Shown: piece after piece, positions 31,835 through 40,739 of the stretch
Layout: each line of letters opens with the position of its first letter
Numbering within the stretch: position 1 is the stretch's first letter
DNA from: Sternotherus odoratus
Lineage: Eukaryota; Chordata; Testudines; Kinosternidae
Reading direction: 5' to 3'
DNA: 64,000 nucleotides
NCBI GenBank assembly: GCA_032164245.1
Contig: JAVMKO010000020.1
Span: forward strand, 6,289,206 to 6,353,205
Notes under the pieces: model-generated
What the model saw: only the letters and a program-made list of their open reading frames with translations
What the model was told of the DNA's origin: nothing
Database searches by the model: none
Program-made: the position numbers and the translations under genes

Positions 31835-32455
31835 TGATTCTTCACTGTGTTGTGCTGTCATGTATGGAACACAGAGACACTGCAACTGCCAGACTGGAGC
31901 AGAGCACTGGCCCATCAAGGCTGGTATCTCCATACTGCACCTGTGTAGGAGAGATTCCTTCCTGACCCCCTGTTGTGATCAGCGGACACCCTGATGCATG
32001 AGGTTTCTCCTCCCTAATCCATCGCTGCAGATACTGTTGTTGGTCATAAAATTATGCAGCCACGTTGATTGTTTCTAGGAACGAAGCTGTACAGTTTCAG
32101 CGTGGAAGATAGGAATTGCCAGACTGGCCCAAACCCAAGAGCCATCTAGTACAGTATCCTGTAAGACAGTGGCAGCAACAGATACTTCAAGAAGATGTAA
32201 GAATCCCACTGTCGCATCTATGAGATAATCTCACCCCCCCCCCCGCCAACATTAGAACTCATCCTGATAGTTTCTAATAGTTTCTATCCCTTCCCTCATT
32301 TTAGTTAATTATAATAGCTCTGGGTATTCTTGATATCCATAGAGATGAATATGAATTCATCTTTCTGAATTGTTAAATTATTGGCCTTGGTGACTTCCAG
32401 TGGCATTGAGTTCCACAGTCTAATTATGCCATTCGTTTTGAAAGGTGCTGAGTAC
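31835..32455 (-). repeat. CR1/L2-type LINE 3' region, antisense (two overlapping pieces)
   Basis: Two partly repeated segments start with 'ctgccagactggagcagag' (31890) and 'ttgccagactggcccaaac' (32115), both antisense 3' LINE ends. The second continues with 'catctagtacagtatcctg', 'gacagtggcagcaacagat' and 'gaattcatctttctgaattg' to 'ttgagttccacagtctaatt', the usual order of this LINE. A poly-C run (32234-32244) lies inside. Confidence 0.6.
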
Positions 32456-32797
32456 CTGCAACTCCCCTTGATATGGATGGGAATTGTGGGTGTTCGGCAC
32501 CAATGAAAAGCAGGCTGTTTACACCTGTGTAAAGCGGGGTGTAAAATGCTAACGAATCAGAGTGTGGTTATGCACCAGTGGAGATGTTTTGTGGCCTGTT
32601 AAAGATTGTAAGGTGCTCAGTAACAGGGGTGGTATAAGTACCTCAGATTTCCACCCCCATCTTAGCTCTGTCCCTTTCCCGTCTGCTTTGCAATAGGGTT
32701 TTTCAACTGCTTTCTCAGGCAGGATGCAGAGTTGCTACATACGTTTCACACAGGTTATACAGAAAGTTCGCTTAAGCAGAGTGAAGGGGCGGAGCTG

Positions 32798-32870
32798 GAA
32801 GCAATGGCTGAGTGTTCCAAGCCTCAGGCGCAAAAGCAGAATCCCGAGACTGCGGGTTCAAATCCTACTA
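32798..32870 (+). other. tRNA-like sequence (pseudogene or SINE head)
   Basis: An A-box-like TGGCTGAGTGT (32805) is followed 50 bp later by a perfect B box, GGTTCAAATCC (32855-32865). The T arm pairs in four of five positions. The acceptor arms (GAAGCAA and TATTTAA) do not pair and no anticodon arm can be folded with confidence. It is more likely a class II tRNA (Leu/Ser) relic or SINE head than a working tRNA gene. Confidence 0.35.
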
Positions 32871-32974
32871 TTTAACTTTCTTCAGCTTTCCAGGGCAGGT
32901 GACTAAGACACACAGTAAACAGCTTGGAACTCGCTTTATCGTTTGACTTTTGTGGCTTCTAGAGATTCCAGGCT

Positions 32975-33060
32975 GGTTGGGGCCCATTGTGCTAAATACC
33001 ATACAAATGGATCGTAAAAAGAGTCCATGCCCCAAATTGCTTACAGTCTTCAGGGCATGA
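32975..33060 (-). repeat. L2-type tail, antisense
   Basis: 'ggggcccattgtgctaaata', 'ccatacaaatgg' and 'catgccccaaattgcttac' match the antisense tail ending. Confidence 0.5.
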
Positions 33061-33114
33061 TGCAGGAGGTGGGTGAAAGAAATAACTGGAGATCAATAAT
33101 TATTGAGAAGCAAT

Positions 33115-33365
33115 GGTCTCAAGTTGCAGTGGGGGAAATCTAGGTTGGATATCAGGAAACACTATTTCACTAGGAGGGTGGTGAGCCACTGGAATGGGCT
33201 ACCTAGGAAGGTGGTGGAATCTCCATCCTTAGAGGTTTTTATGGCCCGGCTTGACAAAGCCCTGGCTGGGATGATTTAGTTGGTGTTGGTCCTGCTTTGA
33301 ACAGGGGGTTGGACTAAATGACCTCCTGGGGTCCCTTCCAACCCTAATCTTCTGTGATTCTCTGA
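33115..33365 (+). repeat. CR1 LINE 3' end
   Basis: Sense CR1: 'aggttggatatcaggaaaca', 'ctatttcactaggagggtgg', 'gccactggaatgggctacc', 'ggctgggatgatttagttgg', 'ggactaaatgacctcctgg', and an end near 'ttctgtgattctctg', which keeps the octamer-type CR1 terminus. Well preserved. Confidence 0.9.
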
Positions 33366-34490
33366 ACAGTAATGTGAACATGTTTTGCATAGGCTAGCTC
33401 CATGTTTTTGTGTGTTAATTACATTTCATTTACATCAGCGGCAGGGTCTTTTACGGGGGACCTTAAATATCAAGATCCTGCCTGCTCCGCCTCAGTCCGT
33501 GCACGTGATGTGTGTGTCCTCATTTCATAAGAACAGGGCTTTGACCTGGTGCCTTTGCAGGAAATTTCCCCTCCTTCGCTGTGTTGCTCCAGAGGTCAGT
33601 TGCTACCCTCCACCCCAGAGGAGGCTAGGTTCCGGTAGCATTGCACATGTGTGTGCAGCTTGTAATGTGTGTTGCGGGCTTCTTGGACGAAAGGCCATGT
33701 CGAAATGTGAAATATGATCGGAGGAGTTGTGGGGGTCAGATTCTCACCCCAATCTGCACAGCACTTTTCAAAAATATGGCCACATATTTTGGTGCCTACA
33801 TGGGAGTGGAGCCCTTGCAAATCTGCCCTGCCTGGGGAGATGGGACAGGGTGTCGTTCCTAAAAGATTGCCACTGTAAACTAAGCTGAGAATCTGAGGCA
33901 GGAGGAATGAGGATCCCTGGGCAGCCAGTGTGCAGCTGTGCCGAAACTTTACCCTGTCCCTTTAACAAGCTCCAGGGCTTCCAGTAGGAGTGAGGCTGGG
34001 CTTGCACTCCCACTTCACCGAGAAGGGCAGAAGATATTTTTTGCTATGTCACACATTCTCCAGATTTTTCCATGGCTTTCTCATTGCAGTAGCTTTGAAT
34101 TCTTCACTGCAGCCTCTGTTATCCGCAGCCCCGTTCCCACAAACCCCTGGTGTTCTGAAACTGAACAGATAGCATCCCCTGTGGTCCGTCAGTTCCATTG
34201 GGACTCCTTTTGGTTCTCCAGAATTATTCTGCATCCCTGGTGGCATTCAAGTAGTTGGTTGCACGCACTGTGTAAGCAGGATGGGGGTGTGACAATGCAG
34301 GTGAACCAAGCGAGTAGGAATTAGCTTAGCTACTCATCATAATCGGAGGATGCACAAATAGAATTAATCCTCTCCCCAGCAATCAGCCCAGGCACTGTGG
34401 ATCTTAGTAGCATCAAAGTAGGGAAGGAATCCAACCAGTGTAGTTGCTCTGCTTCTCCAGCCTTATGGTTGGAGTAGCTTCCATGACCCC
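33366..34490. other. Non-coding stretch without recognised element
   Basis: Frames of 60-128 codons overlap here on both strands without consistent coding signal. No repeat with clear ends. Confidence 0.4.
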
Positions 34491-34497
34491 TCTGCAG

Positions 34498-34610
34498 GGG
34501 ACGGTAGCCAAGACAGATCCAAAGAGCGGCTGGGGAGCTGAGCGCTTTGCAGCTTGCGTGGGTTTCTAAAATCTTGCTCCCTTGATCTGCCGTATCTCAG
34601 CAGTCCTATT
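34498..34610 (+). repeat. Diverged local duplicate, copy 1
   Basis: Matches 35357-35470 in order: 'tagccaagacagatccaaa', 'gcggctgggga', 'gcgtgggtttctaaaatctt', 'cttgatctgccg', 'tatctcagc'. Offset about 859 bp. Family not recognised. Confidence 0.5.
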
Positions 34611-34811
34611 GCTGCCGGTGTCCTCTGGAGCAGGGTCAGATACGGAGCAATAGTTTAATGGCTCTAATACCAGTGATTTCTAGTTCCCTCGGATTCTGCT
34701 GTCCTATCTGGCCCTATAACTCTGCCAACTTCAAAGGAGATTGACAGCAATGTGGCTGAAATCGGAACCGGTGCTTAAGCAAGTGCTTAAAACAGCCCCT
34801 CAAGTCCCGTG

Positions 34812-34935
34812 AAACCCAAGCGACCTGTCGACTTTTGGAATTCGCTGCTGCATGAGGTCATTGATACAAATACGAGGGCTGGGTTTTTAAAGGGCTGGAT
34901 AATGTTATGGCCACTAATAACTCAGGGCTTGATCC
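34812..34935 (+). repeat. LINE (CR1/L2-type) 3' fragment
   Basis: 'ggaattcgctgctgcatgag' (an Asn-Ser-Leu-Leu-His-Glu reading), 'tttttaaagggctggataat' and 'gttatggccactaataac' resemble the sense end of L2/CR1-type ORF2 followed by its 3' region. The last part recurs at 35262-35305. Confidence 0.45.
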
Positions 34936-35261
34936 TGACAGGTGCTGACTATCCCCTGCCCCGCCAAAGTGAATGGAGCTACCCCGGGAATCACCCCGGC
35001 GTGACTGAGAACAGAAGTTGGCCGAGAGACCCTATCTGAGAGCTTTGGAGCCAGTCTCAGCGCTCAGTTGCAGGGATGTGAAGGAATAAGTGTGATTACT
35101 CCAGACTGCCCTCAGTGGAGCATGGAGCAGAATCCAGCCTGTGACTCCCTATTTTTAGACATGTTTACATGCTTTTCAGAGTTGGCTTTCAACATCCTTG
35201 TTCAGCTCTTGGAATACAATGGGAAACTCAACCGCGTGTTTGGATGCTTCTTGGAGCTGCA

Positions 35262-35305
35262 TCCGAATAACGTTATGGCCACTTATAACACAGGGCTTGA
35301 CCTCT
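35262..35305 (+). repeat. Short copy of the LINE end at 34893
   Basis: 'aataacgttatggccactta' and 'taacacagggcttgacc' match 34893-34930 with few changes. Confidence 0.45.
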
Positions 35306-35356
35306 TGAAATCAGACCCGCCATATTTGGGGCCTGATTCATCCCTAGTTTAAGCAG

Positions 35357-35470
35357 AGGGGCAATAGCCGATGCAGATCCAAATTGCTGCTGGGCACCTA
35401 GCACGTTTCCCCTTGGCGTGGGCTTCTAAAATCTTGCTTTCCCCTCTTGATCGGCTGAACCTCGGCTGAA
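35357..35470 (+). repeat. Diverged local duplicate, copy 2
   Basis: Partner of 34498-34610: 'tagccgatgcagatccaaat', 'tgctgctgggca', 'gcgtgggcttctaaaatctt', 'cttgatcggctg', 'cctcggc'. Confidence 0.5.
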
Positions 35471-35479
35471 GTTACTGGG

Positions 35480-36910
35480 CTCAGTAGAGGGGTGTTCCGG
35501 TGAAATGCTTGGCCTGTGCTATTCAGGAAGTTCAATTAGCTGGTCCAGTGGTTTCTCCTGGCTTAAATGCTACGAAGCTATGAAAATCAATCGTCTGCTC
35601 CATGCATGTAACAGGAGGAATGCCCTGATGAATCTGGCCCTGTGTATATTCCTTGGCTCTGATGCACCTTCCCAGCCTGCTGCTTGGCCCTTGCTACATT
35701 GTGCGGTTCCCACCGGCCTGCCACGGCTCAGCATGACGAGGCTCGGTCTTTGCCTGCTGTGTGCACTGGGTCCGGTCGTCCCACCCATGAAGCCCCCCCT
35801 CTCCCCCCCCCCCCCCCGTGTAATGCTGTGAGCCATTCGGATGTGACCCGAAGGACGCCGGGTCTCAGAGTCATCAATGCAACGTGATGGCTCGTGGATC
35901 CCGATGGAGATCTGGACCCCCAGGGGCTTCGGGATCACTCTGGTCAAATGGGGACCATCCCACAGATGCTGGGTTGCAGGGGAGGCACCTCTCTCAGGAG
36001 TTGCACTAGTGTCAGCATTATGCACGGATCATTGCTCAGAGCAGGATCCAAGCCTGTCCCCGTCCCCAGCGTAGGCTGCAGAGGAGGGTGCAGCAGCAAG
36101 CCCCATGGCTTTTGTCTCTTTCACCAGTCCCATGAGGAATGGAGTTTATGTTAGAGGAGTCCTCCAGCTGGTAGGACTTACACAGGGGCCGGGCAGCGCC
36201 TTGACCAGCCCCAGAATATAGGAAACCCAAAGGGAGCGGAGAGTCCATTCCTTCCCCAGCCCTGCTCCGAGCACAGAAGTGGGGGTGGGGTGGGGGGGAA
36301 GAGATTCAGGCCCAATAACTGCAAAAGCCTTGTTCTGAAACAGGGCCTCTCTGGCTGTCGTCCTGAACCCTCCTCTAGACTCTGCTCCCTAGAGATACTG
36401 AGCCTCGCGGGGGCTCACGCCTCGCTAACCTGCCGAAGCAGAAGACGGGAGCTGGGCCGGCGCAGTGCGAGCCCTTGAAGGGACGGAGGGCCTTGCACAA
36501 GGAATTTTTAGCAGCTGAGGAGCGCACACAGCCCGAGCCCAGCGTCCCTGCCCGAGCTATGCCTGGCATCTGGGATCCGCATTCTGCTGGCTTTATTGAC
36601 ATTTGAAAGCCTCCCCGCCCCCCGCTTCGCTTCAACCTCCGGGCCAAGCGCAGCCAGGGGAAACCCAAGCGGACGTCTGCCGGTGAAGTCATTCTGTGCA
36701 CAGAGGCTAGGAATGCGGCTCAGTAATTGTGGAGGGTGAACTCATGAGAAAGGCGCGTGTGCAAAACCCCTTCCCTTCCGTAGCGCCACGGGTTTGCAAG
36801 CTCTTTCTTCCACTGGTATAAACCAGGTGGGGCTGCAGGTGCAAGTGAGATGAGAATCAGACCCATGTGTTACCCAGGTGTTACTTTTCTAGAGGGCCAG
36901 ATTCTACACT
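35480..36910. other. Non-coding stretch, GC-rich in part
   Basis: A run of 15 C lies at 35803-35817 and G-rich tracts at 36283-36298. 36390-36700 is CpG-richer than its surroundings. Overlapping frames up to 151 codons lie across the poly-C/CCTCC tract and are compositional. No gene recognised. Confidence 0.35.
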
Positions 36911-36916
36911 CTCCTT

Positions 36917-37132
36917 GGTGTCTACATTGTAATCAGAGGTGTGGCTGTAGTTTTGATCCAGATCAAGTAAAAACAGCTGTGAAGTTGCAGCAACACAGGC
37001 TAACTGCTTGAGTACAGACCTCTGGTCCTAAGCCGTCTTGTTCAGCTCATGTTATTGGTGCCCAAACTAGCTCGATCGAAGCTAGTCTACACATGCTGCG
37101 GTCTCACCTCTGATTGCACTGTGGACATACCC
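36917..37132. mobile_element. MITE of the 'GTCTACA' group, complete
   Basis: Inverted ends: GGTGTCTACATTG then 'taatcagaggtg' at the left, and 'cacctctgattgca' then CTGTGGACATACC at the right. The terminal inverted repeat is about 25 bp. It has 'agctcgatcgaagctag', an internal palindrome, and no coding capacity. Confidence 0.75.
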
Positions 37133-37149
37133 TCCATCACTGGAATTAG

Positions 37150-37915
37150 TTACACTAGGTCAGGTGGATGCAGCGGGGATCAGGCCCAGAGCCAACTTCC
37201 TGAACCCTGGGTTGCTTCTCCACCGCCTTGCGCCTTGTGTTGTCATTCGCACCGAAGCCAGGTTGCTGCCCGTTGCTCACGTTCCGATTGGGGAGCTGGG
37301 TGTACTCACTCGCCAATTGCTCAAAGCTGCTGCATGCTGCAAAGCGGAGGTCAGCTGGAGGGGAGAATCCTGCCTGAGGTGTGGGGCGCTGGAGAATCGG
37401 GCCCAGCGCTGTGTGTCTTAGAGGTCAGCCAGAGCTGGGAAGTTTGGCTCTGGGTTCTGCTCCAAATCCACACGCCCCCCGATTGCAAAGGTCTCTCGGA
37501 AAAATGCCCCTAGATGAGATCAAAATGCTTTCACTGGACGCCACGAATTTGCTGAATGCCCTGGGGAGAGAATAACCTTGGCACGGGACATGGGTAGCCC
37601 CGGGCTGCCCCACGCATTTACCAGGGCTGCGTCATGCCTTCCTAGGGATTAACTCACACATTCTGGGTTTCCTTTTGATTCCTGCCGCCTCCTCTGATCA
37701 GCCTCTGCTCTGCAACCACCCACCCTGACCTTCGCGAGTTTGCCAGGGCTGGGAGGCAGAGGGAGAAGTCGCTGGTCCTCTGCCTTTCAGCTGAAAGCTC
37801 CTTTTATTGCCTGAGCAGGAAAGGGCAATACAAGAGTGATGTCATTACATAATGGGCTGGATGGGACGGATCTGCTACCGATGCTGAGGCCAGCATAGTG
37901 GGAACTGTAAGGATG
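37150..37915. other. Non-coding stretch without recognised element
   Basis: Chance frames only; the 154-codon + strand frame at 37049-37513 begins inside a MITE and has no recognisable domain. Confidence 0.4.
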
Positions 37916-37920
37916 TCTTG

Positions 37921-38039
37921 GGGTGACCAGATGTCCCGATATTATAGGGACAGTCCTGTTTTTTGGGGCTTTTTCTTACATAGGCTCCTATTACCCCCCA
38001 TCCCCGTCTCGATTTTTCACACTTGCAGTCTGGTCACCA
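37921..38039 (+). mobile_element. TA-type MITE 'GGGTGACCAG', complete
   Basis: 119 bp, ends GGGTGACCAG and CTGGTCACCA, TA on the right (38040-38041) and TG on the left, presumably mutated TA. Sense order 'atgtcccgatattataggg', 'acagtcctgttttttgggg', 'gatttttcacacttgcag'. The best preserved of three copies. Confidence 0.8.
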
Positions 38040-38074
38040 TACTCTGGCACTGACTCTCAGCAGCCAGGCTCGCA

Positions 38075-38200
38075 GGACTCCGGCTGCGGGGCTAAAAACC
38101 AGCTGTGCAGGCGTTCGGGCTCAGGGCCTCTCCCCCAGGCAGGGTCTCAGAGCCCAAACGTCTACACTGCAATTTTATACCCCAAGCCCGAGTAGCTGAC
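38075..38200. mobile_element. MITE of the 'GTCTACAC' group, right part
   Basis: 'ggctgcggggctaaaaacca', 'gctgtgcaggcgttcgggc' and 'aaacgtctacactgcaattt' match the inside and right end of elements of the type at 40076. The right end is near 38180-38200. Confidence 0.45.
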
Positions 38201-38384
38201 CTGGGCCAGCCCTGGCCATGCTGTGGGTCTTTGATTGTCCCGGCTAGATGCTGGGTTGGGGGTGCAGTTCAACTCCGCACCCCGGTCCCCTGCAGCTCCA
38301 GGTAGATCATTCTAAATCACGCCTGTGTTTTTCTAAGGCAGGGCCCGATCCTGCAAACACATCCTCGTGGGCCTGGGGCCTCAG

Positions 38385-38455
38385 CTGGTGTAGATCAGTC
38401 TAGCTCCATCGACTCCAGTGATTTACATCAGCTAGTGATCTGGCTCCCATCTCCC
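38385..38455. repeat. Dispersed 'ggtgtaaatca' repeat
   Basis: 'agctggtgtagatcagtcta' then 'gctccatcgactccagtg' and 'atttacatcagctagtgat': an inverted pair around 'tccatcgactcc'. Same family as 14318 and 62255. Confidence 0.45.
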
Positions 38456-38745
38456 GCTGATCCTGTTAGCTCTGCCTTTCGCTTTGTGCCTTCTGTCCTA
38501 CAGCCCCTTGCTGCCTGGAACATCCTCTGAGAACCTACGCACCAGGCTATCTTCATCTCCTCTGTTAAACCCATTCCAGGCATCAAGCCTTCTCCCCCTC
38601 CTTCGCAAGGGGAACAGTCATCCCCATGCAGGGAGCCAGTGCAAAGGTCTGTGTGCCATTCCAGTCCTGTATAGCCCTCCTGCTGTTCACTGCACAGGGT
38701 TTAACTTCAGTTGTCTGTGTCTTCCCACACACCGCCATCTTATCC

Positions 38746-38975
38746 ATTGAATTTGCACTGCACTCATCACCGTGTTATCATTGCACTCATCACTGCAACG
38801 TCTAAACTATCGAATTTACACTGTACTCATCACCATGTTATCACTGCACTCATCACTACACCTTCAAAACTATTGAATTTCCACTGCTTATCACCGTGTT
38901 ATCACTGCAGTCATCACTGCCCCTTCTGATCTATCGAATTTGCACTGCACTCATCACTGCACCTCTATGCACCTC
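38746..38975 (+). repeat. 63-bp minisatellite, about 3.6 units
   Basis: Units start at 38746, 38809, 38872 and 38933 with 'attgaattt' or 'atcgaattt', and each contains 'cactcatcac', 'tgttatca' and a second 'cactcatcac'. Within a unit there is an approximate half-unit repeat. Unit length 63, 63 and 61 bp, divergence moderate. The 63-bp period keeps a frame open and gives 21-residue peptide repeats, without meaning. Confidence 0.85.
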
Positions 38976-38999
38976 TAAGCTGTTCCCCCCCTGTGCTGC

Positions 39000-40070
39000 A
39001 CAGTATATCCCAGCCCACATCTTGTCCTTGAAGCGCTTGGCGTGGGTCCAGGAAGTGGACGAGTTTAAATAGACCAGGGGAAGCGCCCTCAGCGAAAGGC
39101 CCTATGCTCTTTCGTTCTCTTCTTCCTCCTTTCCAATCCAAGACCACCACCAAGCCGCATCCTCAGCCTGTTAACCCCGGGATTAGCCCGCCCCGAGGGG
39201 GTCGTGGTGGTGTGACCAGTGACAGTGGAATGAGTCCAGCCTCTTCCCATGTAAGGCTGGGGCACGAGGAGCTGCAGACAGAGTAGATTTGCAGGATGCT
39301 AATGGGGCCACCTCATTGCACTAAATTTAGACCTGGTCGCTACTGTCTATACGATCCGAATGAAATGCCAGCGTGTAACCAGAGCCGTGCCGTTCAAGGG
39401 CCACTCCTCCCCTGAGCGGATAAACATTCGTCTCCGCTTTTCACTGTCGGGGGCTTGTTGCGGCTGTCAGCAGCCACCGTGACCCTCTCTCATTCTTTGA
39501 GCGGTATTCTGCAGACTGTCTACAGCCGGATCGGGCTGGGCTCTATTTCCAGCAGCGCGTGGAATATGTGTCTCCCTTGTGGTTTCATAGTAGGCAACTC
39601 TCTGGCGGTTGCAATATCGTATTCGCATGGGCACTCGGTAATTGCTTGCGCCTGACTAACTAGATGCCCCAGCAAAAGTTATTTTGGTGAGAGGCCTCAT
39701 CCCTGCTTTTCCCTCTTCTTTTTTTTTCTCTTCTCCTCCCCGCCCCCTATGGTTTGCTTTGCTTTTGAGGGGTGTTACATTTTCTCTGTTGCTTTTCATG
39801 CAAGCTGTTTTTATTATTCACTGTATTATTGGGGTTTCAAATCCCCCCTCTGCAGAAAGTTGGCACCAGTTAAACTGATGCACAAGGGCTTCAGGGGGGC
39901 ACAAGCCTTGTGCTGTCTCCCTGCATAGGGAGTAATTTAATGCCCATGGGAGTTAGGCACCTCAATATCTTGCCTTAGAGCCTAAGAATACAAGGCAGAT
40001 GAAGGATCGATTATTATACCCATTTTACAGATGGGAACTGAGATATGTAGAGATTAATGCCCAAGAGGGT
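39000..40070. other. Non-coding stretch without recognised element
   Basis: Contains a T/C-rich tract (39705-39745) and a worn 'cccattttacagatgggaac' MIR word near 40018. No gene seen. Confidence 0.4.
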
Positions 40071-40075
40071 CTATG

Positions 40076-40200
40076 GGAACGTCTACATTGCAGAAACACC
40101 AAACCCTGTGTCCGTGAGTCTCCGAGCCCGGCTCATCTGACGCAGGCTCACAGGGTTCACGTTATGGGGCTGAAAATAGCAGTGTAGATGTTTGGGCTTG
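40076..40200. mobile_element. MITE of the 'GTCTACAT' group, worn
   Basis: 'gggaacgtctacattgcaga' at the left and 'agcagtgtagatgtttggg' at the right are inverted relative to each other. 'cgtgagtctccgagcccgg' occurs inside. About 125 bp. Confidence 0.5.
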
Positions 40201-40669
40201 GGCTGGGGCGCAGGCTCTGACCCCTTCCCCCTGCTATGTTCACCCCATCGTGCACACCCTGTCAGTCGACCCCTCCTGAGTCCCTTCTAGTGCCTTGTCC
40301 CAGGACCATCCTTCTGTTCTGGACTTCAGTGGAGTGATGCCCTATTTATACCAGTGTAACCGAGAGCCAGATTTGATCCTGGTACCTTTTATCGGTGTTT
40401 CTGATATTCGTTTTGGACCCATTCCTGTCCCCTTTGCCTGCTACACTTTGAATTGAGCTTTACTCCATGCATGGAATATTTCCTGATTGGTAGCGTGTCC
40501 CCAAACCCTCACTCTGTATTTTCCAAGGCAAAAATCTCATTTCCCAGCACATTTTTGGCTTCTGTAAAAATAATAATCAGAGGCCGTGCTCCTAATTCTG
40601 ATGTCCTTGACCCGGGTGTAAATGGGGAATGACTCTGGAAATCAAAGTACTTAATCCTCCTTCGGGCGC

Positions 40670-40730
40670 GGAGGGAGGGTGGATTAGATGGTCTCCGGGG
40701 GGTCCCGTCCAACCCTGATTCTATAGTTGT
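40670..40730 (+). repeat. CR1 LINE 3' terminus
   Basis: 'gtggattagatggtctccg', 'gtcccgtccaaccctgattc' and 'tatagttg' are the last bases of a sense CR1 copy. Confidence 0.6.
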
Positions 40731-40739
40731 CTCACACCA

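Noticed and set aside
35570..36025. 151-codon minus-strand frame
   Set aside because: It runs across a poly-C/CTCC tract; the Gly-rich part is the tract translated.
37923..38195. Peptide shared with 9281-9466 ('CPD(F/I)IGTVL.FGAFSYIG')
   Set aside because: The likeness comes from two copies of the same palindromic MITE, not from a protein family.
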